Positions 1 through 5,654 of a stretch of DNA of 5,654 nt are shown here, piece after piece. This stretch comes from Odoribacteraceae bacterium (GTDB taxonomy: Bacteria; Bacteroidota; Bacteroidia; Bacteroidales; Marinifilaceae). How positions within the stretch are numbered: the stretch's first letter is position 1; every line of letters starts with the position of its first letter. The notes beneath the pieces are model-generated. The model was not told the DNA's origin, ran no database searches, and saw only the letters and a list, made by a program, of their open reading frames with translations. The DNA lies in contig JAIRXZ010000173.1 of the NCBI GenBank assembly GCA_031267995.1, forward strand, positions 1 to 5,654, written 5' to 3'. Made by a program: the position numbers and the translations under genes.

Positions 1-29
1 GCACGGGCTACAAGCCCGCGCCAGCGGGA
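1..29. repeat. Palindromic dispersed repeat, copy 1 (cut by window start)
   Basis: These 29 bases are identical to 313-341, in the same orientation. The sequence forms a hairpin: GCACGGGCT (1-9) pairs with AGCCCGCGC (13-21) around an ACA loop, with one A/C mismatch. The second copy shows that the complete element has five more stem bases on the left, which fall outside this window. It directly abuts the next repeat, which begins at 26-30. I infer a small dispersed intergenic element; its function is unknown. Confidence 0.8.
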
Positions 30-53
30 GGGCGAATAATTATTCGCCCCTAC
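26..53 (+). repeat. Inverted repeat, left copy, with 20-bp palindrome
   Basis: Positions 30-49 form the perfect palindrome GGGCGAATAATTATTCGCCC. The 28 bases from 26 to 53 recur as a reverse complement at 90-117 with one mismatch. The two copies are separated by 36 bases. The layout resembles a miniature inverted-repeat element or a palindromic intergenic repeat. No transposase or target duplication is visible. Confidence 0.8.
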
Positions 54-89
54 AGCAGGGCGAACGATCCCGTGGTGGTGGATAACACC

Positions 90-117
90 GTAGGGGCGAA
101 TAATCATTCGCCCTCCC
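90..117 (-). repeat. Inverted repeat, right copy
   Basis: This is the reverse complement of 26-53 with a single T-to-C change inside the palindrome, giving GAATAATCATTC at 98-109. Together the two copies bound the segment 26-117. Each copy can fold alone into a hairpin, and the pair could form a longer stem. Neither lies in a credible reading frame. Confidence 0.8.
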
Positions 118-307
118 GACAACGGGCAAATAAAAGCCCCCCTCCCCTCGCGGGAAGGGGCGATGGGCACGGACGGTTGCACGTTGTCGACATTCGAGGG
201 TGTTGCAACACGAAAACCTCATTCTTACCTAATTTTTAAACAAAACAACCCCAGTAGAAATAAGGGAACACACCATACCAACCTCATTACCTCATTTTTT
301 GTTCCCT
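118..307. other. Non-coding AT-rich intergenic stretch
   Basis: No credible gene is seen here. The stretch from about 211 to 300 is much richer in A and T than the rest of the window and includes homopolymer runs near 232-240 and 295-300. Two similar segments begin with AACCTCATT at 215 and 280, and an 8-bp inverted pair AGGGAACA/TGTTCCCT lies at 263-270 and 300-307. These are weak signals. I see no RNA gene or clear promoter in this part. Confidence 0.5.
200..211. promoter_or_regulatory. 12-bp perfect palindrome, possible operator
   Basis: GTGTTGCAACAC is a perfect 12-bp dyad at the border between the GC-rich repeats and the AT-rich stretch. Its size suits a dimeric regulator half-site pair. 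It lies about 250 bases upstream of the candidate promoter, and no second copy is seen in the window, so a regulatory role is only a guess. Confidence 0.2.
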
Positions 308-341
308 CGCTGGCACGGGCTACAAGCCCGCGCCAGCGGGA
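308..341. repeat. Palindromic dispersed repeat, copy 2 (complete stem)
   Basis: CGCTGGCACGGGCT (308-321) pairs with AGCCCGCGCCAGCG (325-338) around an ACA loop, giving 14-bp arms with one mismatch. On the + strand the mismatch is A opposite C; on the - strand it would be a G-U wobble, so the RNA stem is uninterrupted only in that direction. The last 29 bases (313-341) match 1-29 exactly. No T-tract follows, so I do not call it an intrinsic terminator. Confidence 0.8.
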
Positions 342-366
342 AAGGGGAAAGGGGAAAGGGGAAAGG
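341..366 (+). repeat. Short tandem repeat of AAAGGGG
   Basis: Three exact copies of the 7-mer AAAGGGG (341-347, 348-354, 355-361) are followed by a partial AAAGG. The run starts at the last base of the palindromic element. Such a run could change copy number by slippage. It is about 95 bases upstream of the candidate promoter, so any effect on expression is speculative. Confidence 0.75.
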
Positions 367-458
367 CAGCGGGATGGTCATCGCCCATCCGTCGTTGGCG
401 TGCGGGCGTCCGCCCTCGCTTTTCCGCCGGCGCGGGTGAGTAGAAAAAGGCGTTCCCC

Positions 459-492
459 TTGTTATCCCGCTATAATAATTTATTTACCTTTG
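459..492 (+). promoter_or_regulatory. Bacteroidota-type promoter for the GH92 operon
   Basis: TACCTTTG at 485-492 matches the Bacteroidota -7 consensus TAnnTTTG exactly. A TTG at 459-461 lies about where the -33 element is expected, slightly farther upstream than ideal. The sequence between them is AT-rich (TATAATAATTTATT). Transcription would start near 498-502, leaving a leader of about 70 bases before the preferred start codon. This is the only good match I see upstream of the operon. Confidence 0.6.
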
Positions 493-571
493 GAGCCGTC
501 CCGGGGACAATCGGGGAAAACCTTTAGACATGAACCATATCAAGCGAATAGAAAACGAAACATGTAGAACG

Positions 572-2866
572 ATGATGAAACACACAATCCTTTTGATGAG
601 CCTCCTGCTGCTGGGGGCGAGTAGCGCGATGGCGCAAAAATCGAGGCAGGAGGCGCGCCAGCCCTCTCCCGCCGAGTTGGTCAACCCGCTGATGGGCACG
701 GACTCCAAGGGTGAGCTGTCCAACGGCAACACCTACCCGGCCATCGCCCTGCCGTGGGGCATGAACTTTTGGATGCCCCAAACCGGGCGCATGGGCGACG
801 GCTGGGCGTACACCTACGACGCCGACAAGATCCGCGGCTTCAAGCAAACGCACCAGCCCAGCCCGTGGATCAACGACTACGGTCAGTTCGCGCTGATGCC
901 GGTGGTGGGGATGAAGATCGACCAGCAATCGCGCGCCAGCTGGTTCTCGCACAAGACCGAGGTGGCGCACCCCTACTATTATAAGGTGTACCTCGCCGAT
1001 CACGACGTGGTGGCCGAGCTGGCGCCGACGGAGCGTTGCGCCTACTTCCGCTTCACGATGCCGCGGACGGACAGCGCCATCATCGTCATCGACGCCTTCG
1101 ACCGCGGCTCGCGCGTCACCCTGGAGCAGGGCGGGCGGCGCGTCACCGGCTACACCACCCGAAACAGCGGGGGCGTGCCCGCCAACTTCAAGAATTACTT
1201 CGTGATAGAGTTCGATCGCGCCCCCGCCTTCCAATCGGTGTGGGAAAACGGCCAGCGCCGACCGGGCAACGACCTGTCGGCAAACCACGCCGGTGCCATC
1301 GTTGGCTTCCGGACGTCGGCCGGGGAGGTGATTCACGCGCGAGTAGCCTCCTCGTTCATCAGCCTGGAGCAAGCGGAAAGGAATCTCCAGCAGGAAGTTG
1401 GGGCGCGATCCTTCGACCAGATCACCAGCCAGGCGCGGGCGCGTTGGGACGACGTCCTGGGACGCGTCGAAGTTGCCGGCCCGGAGCGGTCGCGCGCCAC
1501 CTTTTACTCTTGCCTCTACCGCGCCGTGCTGTTCCCGCGGACGTTCCACGAGCAGGACGCCGACGGTAACCCGGTGCATTACAGCCCCTACAACGGGGAG
1601 GTGCTGCCCGGCTACCTCTTCACCGACACCGGTTTCTGGGACACCTTCCGCTGCCTGTTCCCGCTCCTCAACCTCGTCTACCCGTCGATGAACGCCCAAA
1701 TGCAAGCCGGCCTGCTGAACACCTACAAGGAGAGCGGATTCCTCCCCGAATGGGCATCGCCCGGTCATCGCGGCTGCATGATTGGTAACAACTCGGCCTC
1801 CGTCGTCACGGACGCCATCATCAAGGGGGTCACCGATCCAGCCATCGCCAACGACCTGTACCAGGCCATGCTCAAAGGCGCCAACAACGTGCACCCGCGC
1901 GTCAGCTCCACCGGTCGCGCCGGCTTCGCCGAGTACAACCGCCTCGGCTACGTCCCCTACGACATCGGCATCAACGAAAGCGCCGCCCGCACCCTCGAAT
2001 ACGCCTACGACGACTGGTGCATCTCCCGCGCCGGCAGGCAGTTGGGACGACCGGCCGAGGAGATTGCCCTCTACGAGGGGCGCGGCCAGAACTACCGCAA
2101 CGTCTTCGACCTGGAGACGCGCCTCATGCGCGGGCGCAACCGCGATGGCTCCTCCCAATCGCCCTTCAACCCGTTCAAGTGGGGGGACGCCTTCACGGAG
2201 GGGAACAGCTGGCACTACACGTGGTCGGTATTCCACGACCCGCGGGGCTTGGCCGGTCTTATGGGTGGGCGCGAGCGCTTTACGGCGATGCTCGACTCCG
2301 TCTTCCGGCTGCCCCCCGTCTTCGACGCGAGCTACTACGGCGGCGTCATCCACGAAATCCGCGAGATGCAGATCATGAACATGGGCAACTACGCGCACGG
2401 CAACCAGCCCATCCAGCACATGATTTACCTCTACAACTACTCCGGCGCCCCGTGGAAGGCGCAATTCTGGGCGCGCGAGGCCATGGACAAGCTCTATCAA
2501 CCCACCCCCGACGGCTATTGCGGCGACGAGGACAACGGGCAAACCTCCGCGTGGTACGTCTTTTCGGCCATCGGCTTCTATCCCGTGTGTCCGGGCAGCA
2601 CGCAGTATGTCATTGGCTCGCCGCTATTTGACGCCGTCACCGTGCACCTGGAAAACGGCAAGACCATAAAGATCACCGCCGAGGAGAACACCCCGGACAA
2701 CCGCTACATCCAATCGCTGCGCGTCAACGGCAAGTCGTACAGCAAGAACTACCTCGAACACTTCGACCTCCTCAAGGGCGCCGACCTGCGCTTCCGCATG
2801 GGCGCTCAACCGGCCACCAGCCGCGGCGTCGGCGAGGACGATGCCCCCTACTCCTTCACCCACTAA
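572..2866 (+). CDS. Secreted GH92 alpha-mannosidase, Bt3990-like (probable alpha-1,2)
   Basis: Predicted calcium-dependent, inverting exo-alpha-mannosidase of family GH92, 764 residues from this start, a normal full length. The start at 572 gives a clean signal peptide with probable cleavage AMA|Q after residue 21 and no lipobox cysteine. An in-frame ATG at 530 would add 14 partly acidic residues before it, and ATG 575 is equally possible. The N-terminal beta-sandwich domain has NPLMGT (38-43), NTYPAIALPWG (53-63) and GFKQTHQPSPW (89-99). The catalytic alpha/alpha barrel has FWDT (355-358) and LEYAYDDWC (475-483). From remembered Bt3990 numbering, with the spacing preserved, Glu543 in TEGNSWHYTW is the catalytic acid (E533), His594-Glu595 the alpha-1,2 specificity pair (H584-E585), and Asp652 and Asp654 in GDEDNG the base candidates (D642, D644). 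Family assignment is very secure; linkage is inferred. It is the first gene of the pair and follows the promoter at 459-492. Confidence 0.95.
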   Translation: MMKHTILLMSLLLLGASSAMAQKSRQEARQPSPAELVNPLMGTDSKGELSNGNTYPAIALPWGMNFWMPQTGRMGDGWAYTYDADKIRGFKQTHQPSPWINDYGQFALMPVVGMKIDQQSRASWFSHKTEVAHPYYYKVYLADHDVVAELAPTERCAYFRFTMPRTDSAIIVIDAFDRGSRVTLEQGGRRVTGYTTRNSGGVPANFKNYFVIEFDRAPAFQSVWENGQRRPGNDLSANHAGAIVGFRTSAGEVIHARVASSFISLEQAERNLQQEVGARSFDQITSQARARWDDVLGRVEVAGPERSRATFYSCLYRAVLFPRTFHEQDADGNPVHYSPYNGEVLPGYLFTDTGFWDTFRCLFPLLNLVYPSMNAQMQAGLLNTYKESGFLPEWASPGHRGCMIGNNSASVVTDAIIKGVTDPAIANDLYQAMLKGANNVHPRVSSTGRAGFAEYNRLGYVPYDIGINESAARTLEYAYDDWCISRAGRQLGRPAEEIALYEGRGQNYRNVFDLETRLMRGRNRDGSSQSPFNPFKWGDAFTEGNSWHYTWSVFHDPRGLAGLMGGRERFTAMLDSVFRLPPVFDASYYGGVIHEIREMQIMNMGNYAHGNQPIQHMIYLYNYSGAPWKAQFWAREAMDKLYQPTPDGYCGDEDNGQTSAWYVFSAIGFYPVCPGSTQYVIGSPLFDAVTVHLENGKTIKITAEENTPDNRYIQSLRVNGKSYSKNYLEHFDLLKGADLRFRMGAQPATSRGVGEDDAPYSFTH

Positions 2867-2878
2867 CACGCTGACACG

Positions 2879-5203
2879 ATGAAAACACTTCTCCTACTGC
2901 TCTTTCCAGGTCTGCTGGCGGCCGCGCCGTCGGACACCCTCACGCGCTACGTCAACCCCTTCGTCGGCACCGCCGCCTTTGGCAACACCTATCCCGGTGC
3001 GCAAACGCCCTTCGGGGGCATCCAGATCAGCCCGGACACCGACCGCGACTATTACGATGCCGCCGCCGGCTACAAGTACAGCCGGCAAACCCTCCTGGGC
3101 TTCAGCCTCACCCACTTGAGTGGCACGGGCATCCCCGACCTTGGCGATTTCCTCTTCGTCCCCGGCACGGGCAAGATCCACTTCAATCCCGGCACCCACG
3201 AGCGCCCCGACGACGGCTACCGCTCCCGTTTCAGCCACCAGCGCGAGTGGGCGTCGCCCGGTTACTACGCCGTTGAACTCCCCGACCATGGCGTGCTGGC
3301 CGAAATGACCGCCGGCACCCGCGCCGGCATCCTGCGCTTTACCTTCCCCGCCTCGGACAGCGCCTTCCTCCTCGTCGACTTCGACCACACCCTTTGCCAA
3401 TCGTGCCCCTGGAGCAACGTCCGCTTTGAAAACGACTCCACCATCACCGGCTACAAGCTCGTCAAGGGGTGGGGGCCGGAGCGGCACGTCTACTTCACCG
3501 CCGTCTTCTCCAAAAAATTCGCCGAGCGAGGCATCATGCAGGACACTACTCCCGTCATTTACAACACCAACCGCTTCCGCAGCAGCGACGAGGCATGGGG
3601 CAGGAACCTCCGCGCCTGGGTGCGCTTCCGCACGCGCGACGGCGAGGCCATCTCCGTCAAAACCGCCATCTCCGCCGTTAGCGTCGACGGCGCCGCGCGC
3701 AACCTCGTCGAGCTTGCAGGTCACGACTTTAACTCCCTCCGGGATGCCGCCACGCGAGCGTGGGAAAAACAGCTCGCCATCTTCAAGGCCAAGGGCACGC
3801 GGGAGCAGCTGGAGACCTTCTACACGTCCGTCTATCACGCTTTCCTACACCCCTTTATCTTCCAGGATGCTGACGGCAGCTACCGGGCGCTGGACAAGAA
3901 CATCCACGTCGCCGACGGCTTCACCAACCTCACTGTCTTCTCGTTGTGGGACACCTACCGCGCCCTCCATCCCCTCTTCAACCTCGTGCAGCGGGAGGTC
4001 AACGCCGACGCCATCAACTCCATGCTGGCGCACTACGACCGCAGCGTCGAGCGGATGCTCCCCATCTGGTCGTTTTACGGCAACGAAACATGGTGTATGA
4101 TAGGCTATCACGCCGTTTCGGTCATCGCCGACGCCATTGTAAAGGACGTCACCGGATTCGACCGCGAGCGCGCCTACGAGGCCATCAAACGCACCGCCAT
4201 GAACCCCCACTACGACTGCCTGCCGGAGTACATCGCCCTCGGCTGGGTGCCCTTCGACAAGGAGAAGGAGTCCGTCTCCAAATCCCTCGAGTACGCCTAC
4301 GACGACTACTGCATCGCGCAGGCAGCCAAGAAGCTGGGAAAGATGGAGGACTACGATTACTTCCTCAATCGCTCCCTTTCGTACCAGAATCTCGTCGACC
4401 CCGTCACCGGTTACACCCGCGGCAGGGATTCGCGAGGCAACTGGCGCACGCCGTTCGATCCCATTGCCTACACGGGGCCAGGATCTGAGAACGGCTGGGG
4501 CGATATCACTGAAGGGTTTACCGCGCAGTACACGTGGTACGTCCCCCACGACGTGGAGGGGCACGCGCGGCTGGTCGGCAAGAAGCGTTTTCTTGCCCAC
4601 CTCGACGAATTGTTCGTCACCCCCTTGGCCGATGATATCCCCGGAGCACATGATATTCAGGGACGTATAGGCGCCTACTGGCACGGGAACGAGCCTTGTC
4701 ACCAAATCATCTACCTCTACAACTACCTGGGGCAGCCCTGGAAGTGCCAACAGATGATCCGTCGCGTGATGGATGCCTTTTACGGCAACGCGCCGGATGC
4801 ACTCAGCGGTAACGACGACTGCGGGCAGATGTCGGCGTGGTACATTTTCAACGCCATGGGGTTCTATCCCACGGCGCCGTCCAGCAACGTGTACAACATC
4901 GGGTCGCCCGGCCTCGAAGGTGTGGAGATGACGCTCTCCAACGGCAAAGTGCTCAGTGTCACTACCGAGAACTGGTCGCCCGGCAATGTATATGTCCGCG
5001 AGATGTACCTGAACGGGAAGCCGTACTGCCACTCGTTTATCACTTACGACGACATCAAGGCCGGCGCCGACATCAAATTCGTGATGAGCGATAAGCCAAA
5101 TTATCGCCGCGGGACGAAAATCGCTGACTTTCCACCCTCCCTCTCCGTCAGCGCCGGCGGTGGCAAGCAGATACGGTACAAGCAGCCGGTCGTTAACCCG
5201 TAA
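2879..5203 (+). CDS. Secreted GH92 alpha-mannosidase, non-alpha-1,2-type active site
   Basis: Second GH92 exo-alpha-mannosidase, 774 residues, full length. MKTLLLLLFPGLLAAAP is a short signal peptide, probably cut after residue 15 or 16, with no lipobox cysteine. The N-terminal domain shows NPFVGT (26-31), NTYPGAQTPFG (36-46) and the classic GFSLTHLSGTG (74-84). The barrel shows LWDTYR (356-361), MIGYHAVSVIADA and LEYAYDDYC (470-478). Glu545 in TEGFTAQYTW aligns with the catalytic acid of the upstream gene, and HGNEP includes Glu605. The C-terminal GNDDCGQMSAW keeps Asp647, the likely base, but has Asn645 where the upstream enzyme has Asp652. The His-Glu pair is absent and the loop between the acid and HGNEP is nine residues shorter (60 versus 69). 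A linkage other than alpha-1,2, such as alpha-1,3, 1,4 or 1,6, is therefore more likely. It begins 12 bases after the previous stop with no Shine-Dalgarno sequence, which suggests co-transcription. Confidence 0.95.
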   Translation: MKTLLLLLFPGLLAAAPSDTLTRYVNPFVGTAAFGNTYPGAQTPFGGIQISPDTDRDYYDAAAGYKYSRQTLLGFSLTHLSGTGIPDLGDFLFVPGTGKIHFNPGTHERPDDGYRSRFSHQREWASPGYYAVELPDHGVLAEMTAGTRAGILRFTFPASDSAFLLVDFDHTLCQSCPWSNVRFENDSTITGYKLVKGWGPERHVYFTAVFSKKFAERGIMQDTTPVIYNTNRFRSSDEAWGRNLRAWVRFRTRDGEAISVKTAISAVSVDGAARNLVELAGHDFNSLRDAATRAWEKQLAIFKAKGTREQLETFYTSVYHAFLHPFIFQDADGSYRALDKNIHVADGFTNLTVFSLWDTYRALHPLFNLVQREVNADAINSMLAHYDRSVERMLPIWSFYGNETWCMIGYHAVSVIADAIVKDVTGFDRERAYEAIKRTAMNPHYDCLPEYIALGWVPFDKEKESVSKSLEYAYDDYCIAQAAKKLGKMEDYDYFLNRSLSYQNLVDPVTGYTRGRDSRGNWRTPFDPIAYTGPGSENGWGDITEGFTAQYTWYVPHDVEGHARLVGKKRFLAHLDELFVTPLADDIPGAHDIQGRIGAYWHGNEPCHQIIYLYNYLGQPWKCQQMIRRVMDAFYGNAPDALSGNDDCGQMSAWYIFNAMGFYPTAPSSNVYNIGSPGLEGVEMTLSNGKVLSVTTENWSPGNVYVREMYLNGKPYCHSFITYDDIKAGADIKFVMSDKPNYRRGTKIADFPPSLSVSAGGGKQIRYKQPVVNP

Positions 5204-5230
5204 CGCCCTGTCGCGTACCCGTCTCCGGTT

Positions 5231-5360
5231 GTTGGAGAACCTGTCGGGCAGCCCGACGACCAGCCGTCAGCCGGCGGCGACCTGTCGGGTGTCCCGGCGG
5301 TATGCCGGTGGCCGTTGGCGACCTGTCGGGCGTCCCGACGGTATGCCGGCGGCCGTCGGC
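5231..5360 (+). repeat. Left 41-bp tandem array (three units)
   Basis: CCTGTCGGG recurs at 5240, 5281 and 5322, exactly 41 bases apart, defining units 5238-5278, 5279-5319 and 5320-5360. By eye, units 2 and 3 match at 37 of 41 positions, all four differences being transitions; units 1 and 3 match at 31 of 41. Each unit can fold a GTCGGG/CCCGAC stem, with a G-T wobble in unit 2. The sequence GTTGGAGAACCTGTCGGG at 5231 looks like the ragged left edge. The period is not a multiple of three, which argues against coding. The array begins about 28 bases after the stop codon of the second gene. Confidence 0.85.
5243..5257 (+). terminator. Candidate 3' stem-loop of the operon
   Basis: GTCGGG (5243-5248) pairs perfectly with CCCGAC (5252-5257) across a CAG loop, 40 bases after the second stop codon. 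Equivalent stems recur in the next two 41-bp units. There is no T-tract, so this is not a classical intrinsic terminator; mRNA 3'-end protection is an alternative role. Confidence 0.25.
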
Positions 5361-5383
5361 AGGCCGTTTGGACGCGCGATACC

Positions 5384-5444
5384 CCCCCGTCAGCCGTTGG
5401 CGGATAATCCTGGGTCATTATTGTTTGCCGACGGCTGACGGGGG
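5384..5444. repeat. 18-bp inverted repeat at the junction of the two arrays
   Basis: CCCCCGTCAGCCGTTGGC (5384-5401) is the reverse complement of 5427-5444 with one mismatch. The 25-base loop contains a further ATAAT (5404-5408) and ATTAT (5417-5421) pair. The dyad marks the point where the left and right 41-bp arrays change orientation. It could act as a hairpin in RNA or a cruciform in DNA. No T-tract follows. Confidence 0.75.
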
Positions 5445-5524
5445 ATAATCCTGGGTCATTATTACCCGCCGACGGTCGCGGGGGGATTATCCTGGGTCAT
5501 TATTGTCCGCCGACGGCTGCTGGG
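5402..5524 (-). repeat. Right 41-bp tandem array (three units)
   Basis: Units lie at 5402-5442, 5443-5483 and 5484-5524. Each begins with a 21-base AT-richer core containing ATAATCCTGGGTCATTAT (one substitution in the third) followed by a GC-rich half with GCCGACGG. By eye, unit 1 matches unit 2 at 33 of 41 and unit 3 at 36 of 41 positions. Read on the - strand, GCCGTCGGCGGAC resembles GCCGTTGGCGAC of the left array, so the right array appears to be inverted relative to it. The two share the same period and almost the same phase, with one degenerate 41-base unit (5361-5401) between them. Confidence 0.85.
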
Positions 5525-5654
5525 GGGGTGTCGCGCGTCCAGACGGTCGGGCAATGTCCAATGGAGTGTTTCGCGAGGGAACAACGTCGTGCCGGCGGCC
5601 GGCGGGAGGGGGGTCGCGCGGGGCCAGCGGCCGGCCGGGGGCCGGCGGCCGCGG
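5525..5654. other. Very GC-rich non-coding tail
   Basis: No gene is seen. From about 5585 the sequence is almost only G and C and contains short overlapping palindromes such as GCCGGCGGCC (5591-5600, again at 5641-5650) and CGGCCGGCCG around 5628-5637. The neighbouring gene on this side lies outside the window. Confidence 0.5.

Noticed and set aside
139..163. C-rich/G-rich stretch as an intrinsic terminator
   Set aside because: The arms pair imperfectly and no T-tract follows on either strand.
299..310. 12-base inverted match between 299-310 and 5573-5584 as element ends
   Set aside because: One 12-base match of this sort is about what chance gives in a window of this size, and the flanks do not continue the match.
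163..567. A 134-codon open frame on the + strand in the upstream region
   Set aside because: It runs through the palindromic repeat, the AAAGGGG run and the promoter, has no plausible domain, and overlaps the start area of the real gene.
530..571. Start of the first gene at ATG 530
   Set aside because: The 14 extra residues contain two Glu and push the signal peptide inward; starts at 572 or 575 give a standard signal sequence. This remains possible but less likely.
2399..2410. Gln612 (GNQP) in the first enzyme instead of Glu (GNEP) as a loss of the catalytic acid, as in mannose-1-phospho-6-mannose-hydrolysing GH92 enzymes
   Set aside because: Spacing places the catalytic acid at Glu543 in TEGNSWHYTW, which is present, so Q612 does not indicate that activity change.
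524..2542. A 672-codon open frame on the - strand across most of the first GH92 gene, plus similar long antisense frames at 2894-3838 and 3845-5032
   Set aside because: They lie opposite clear GH92 genes, encode Val/Gly/Ala/Arg-rich proteins with no recognisable motif, and are expected where GC-rich codons suppress stops on the other strand.
5101..5438. Open frames on both strands through the 41-bp arrays
   Set aside because: The 41-base period shifts frame at each unit, so no repeated peptide is maintained, and no start context or domain is visible.
5402..5524. CRISPR array, because a 21-base repeat recurs at regular 41-base spacing
   Set aside because: The 20-base spacers are related to each other and GC-rich rather than unique, the repeat is short, and no cas gene is present. 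It is a tandem repeat.

Overview
The window looks like chromosomal DNA from a GC-rich member of the Bacteroidota, probably Bacteroidales. Three things point there. Both genes encode exported glycoside hydrolase family 92 (GH92) exo-alpha-mannosidases, a family greatly expanded in glycan-degrading Bacteroidota. The region before the first gene has an exact match to the Bacteroidota -7 promoter box TAnnTTTG. Neither gene has a clear Shine-Dalgarno sequence. No species can be named from the sequence alone.

Layout. Positions 1-571 are non-coding and repeat-rich. They hold two direct copies of a palindromic element (1-29 and 308-341), a pair of inverted 28-bp repeats built on a 20-bp palindrome (26-53 and 90-117), an AT-rich stretch, a short AAAGGGG tandem run, and a candidate promoter (459-492). 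Positions 572-2866 and 2879-5203 are two full-length GH92 genes on the + strand, 12 bases apart, very likely one operon. Positions 5204-5654 are non-coding. They hold two adjacent arrays with the same 41-bp period but different cores, apparently facing each other, then a very GC-rich tail with no gene.

How the genes work together. Both proteins have N-terminal signal peptides without a lipobox cysteine, so both are expected in the periplasm or outside the cell as soluble enzymes that trim terminal alpha-mannose from glycans such as N-glycans or mannans. Their active sites differ. The first carries the His-Glu pair and Asp-x-Asp arrangement, spaced as I recall for the alpha-1,2-mannosidase Bt3990. 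The second keeps the catalytic acid and one Asp but lacks the His-Glu pair, so it probably cuts a different linkage. The likely picture is a two-enzyme cassette with complementary linkage specificity. No SusC/SusD transporter, sulfatase or regulator lies in the window.

I see no evidence for a wholly new enzymatic system. The least explained feature is the 41-bp-phased pair of arrays just downstream of the operon.
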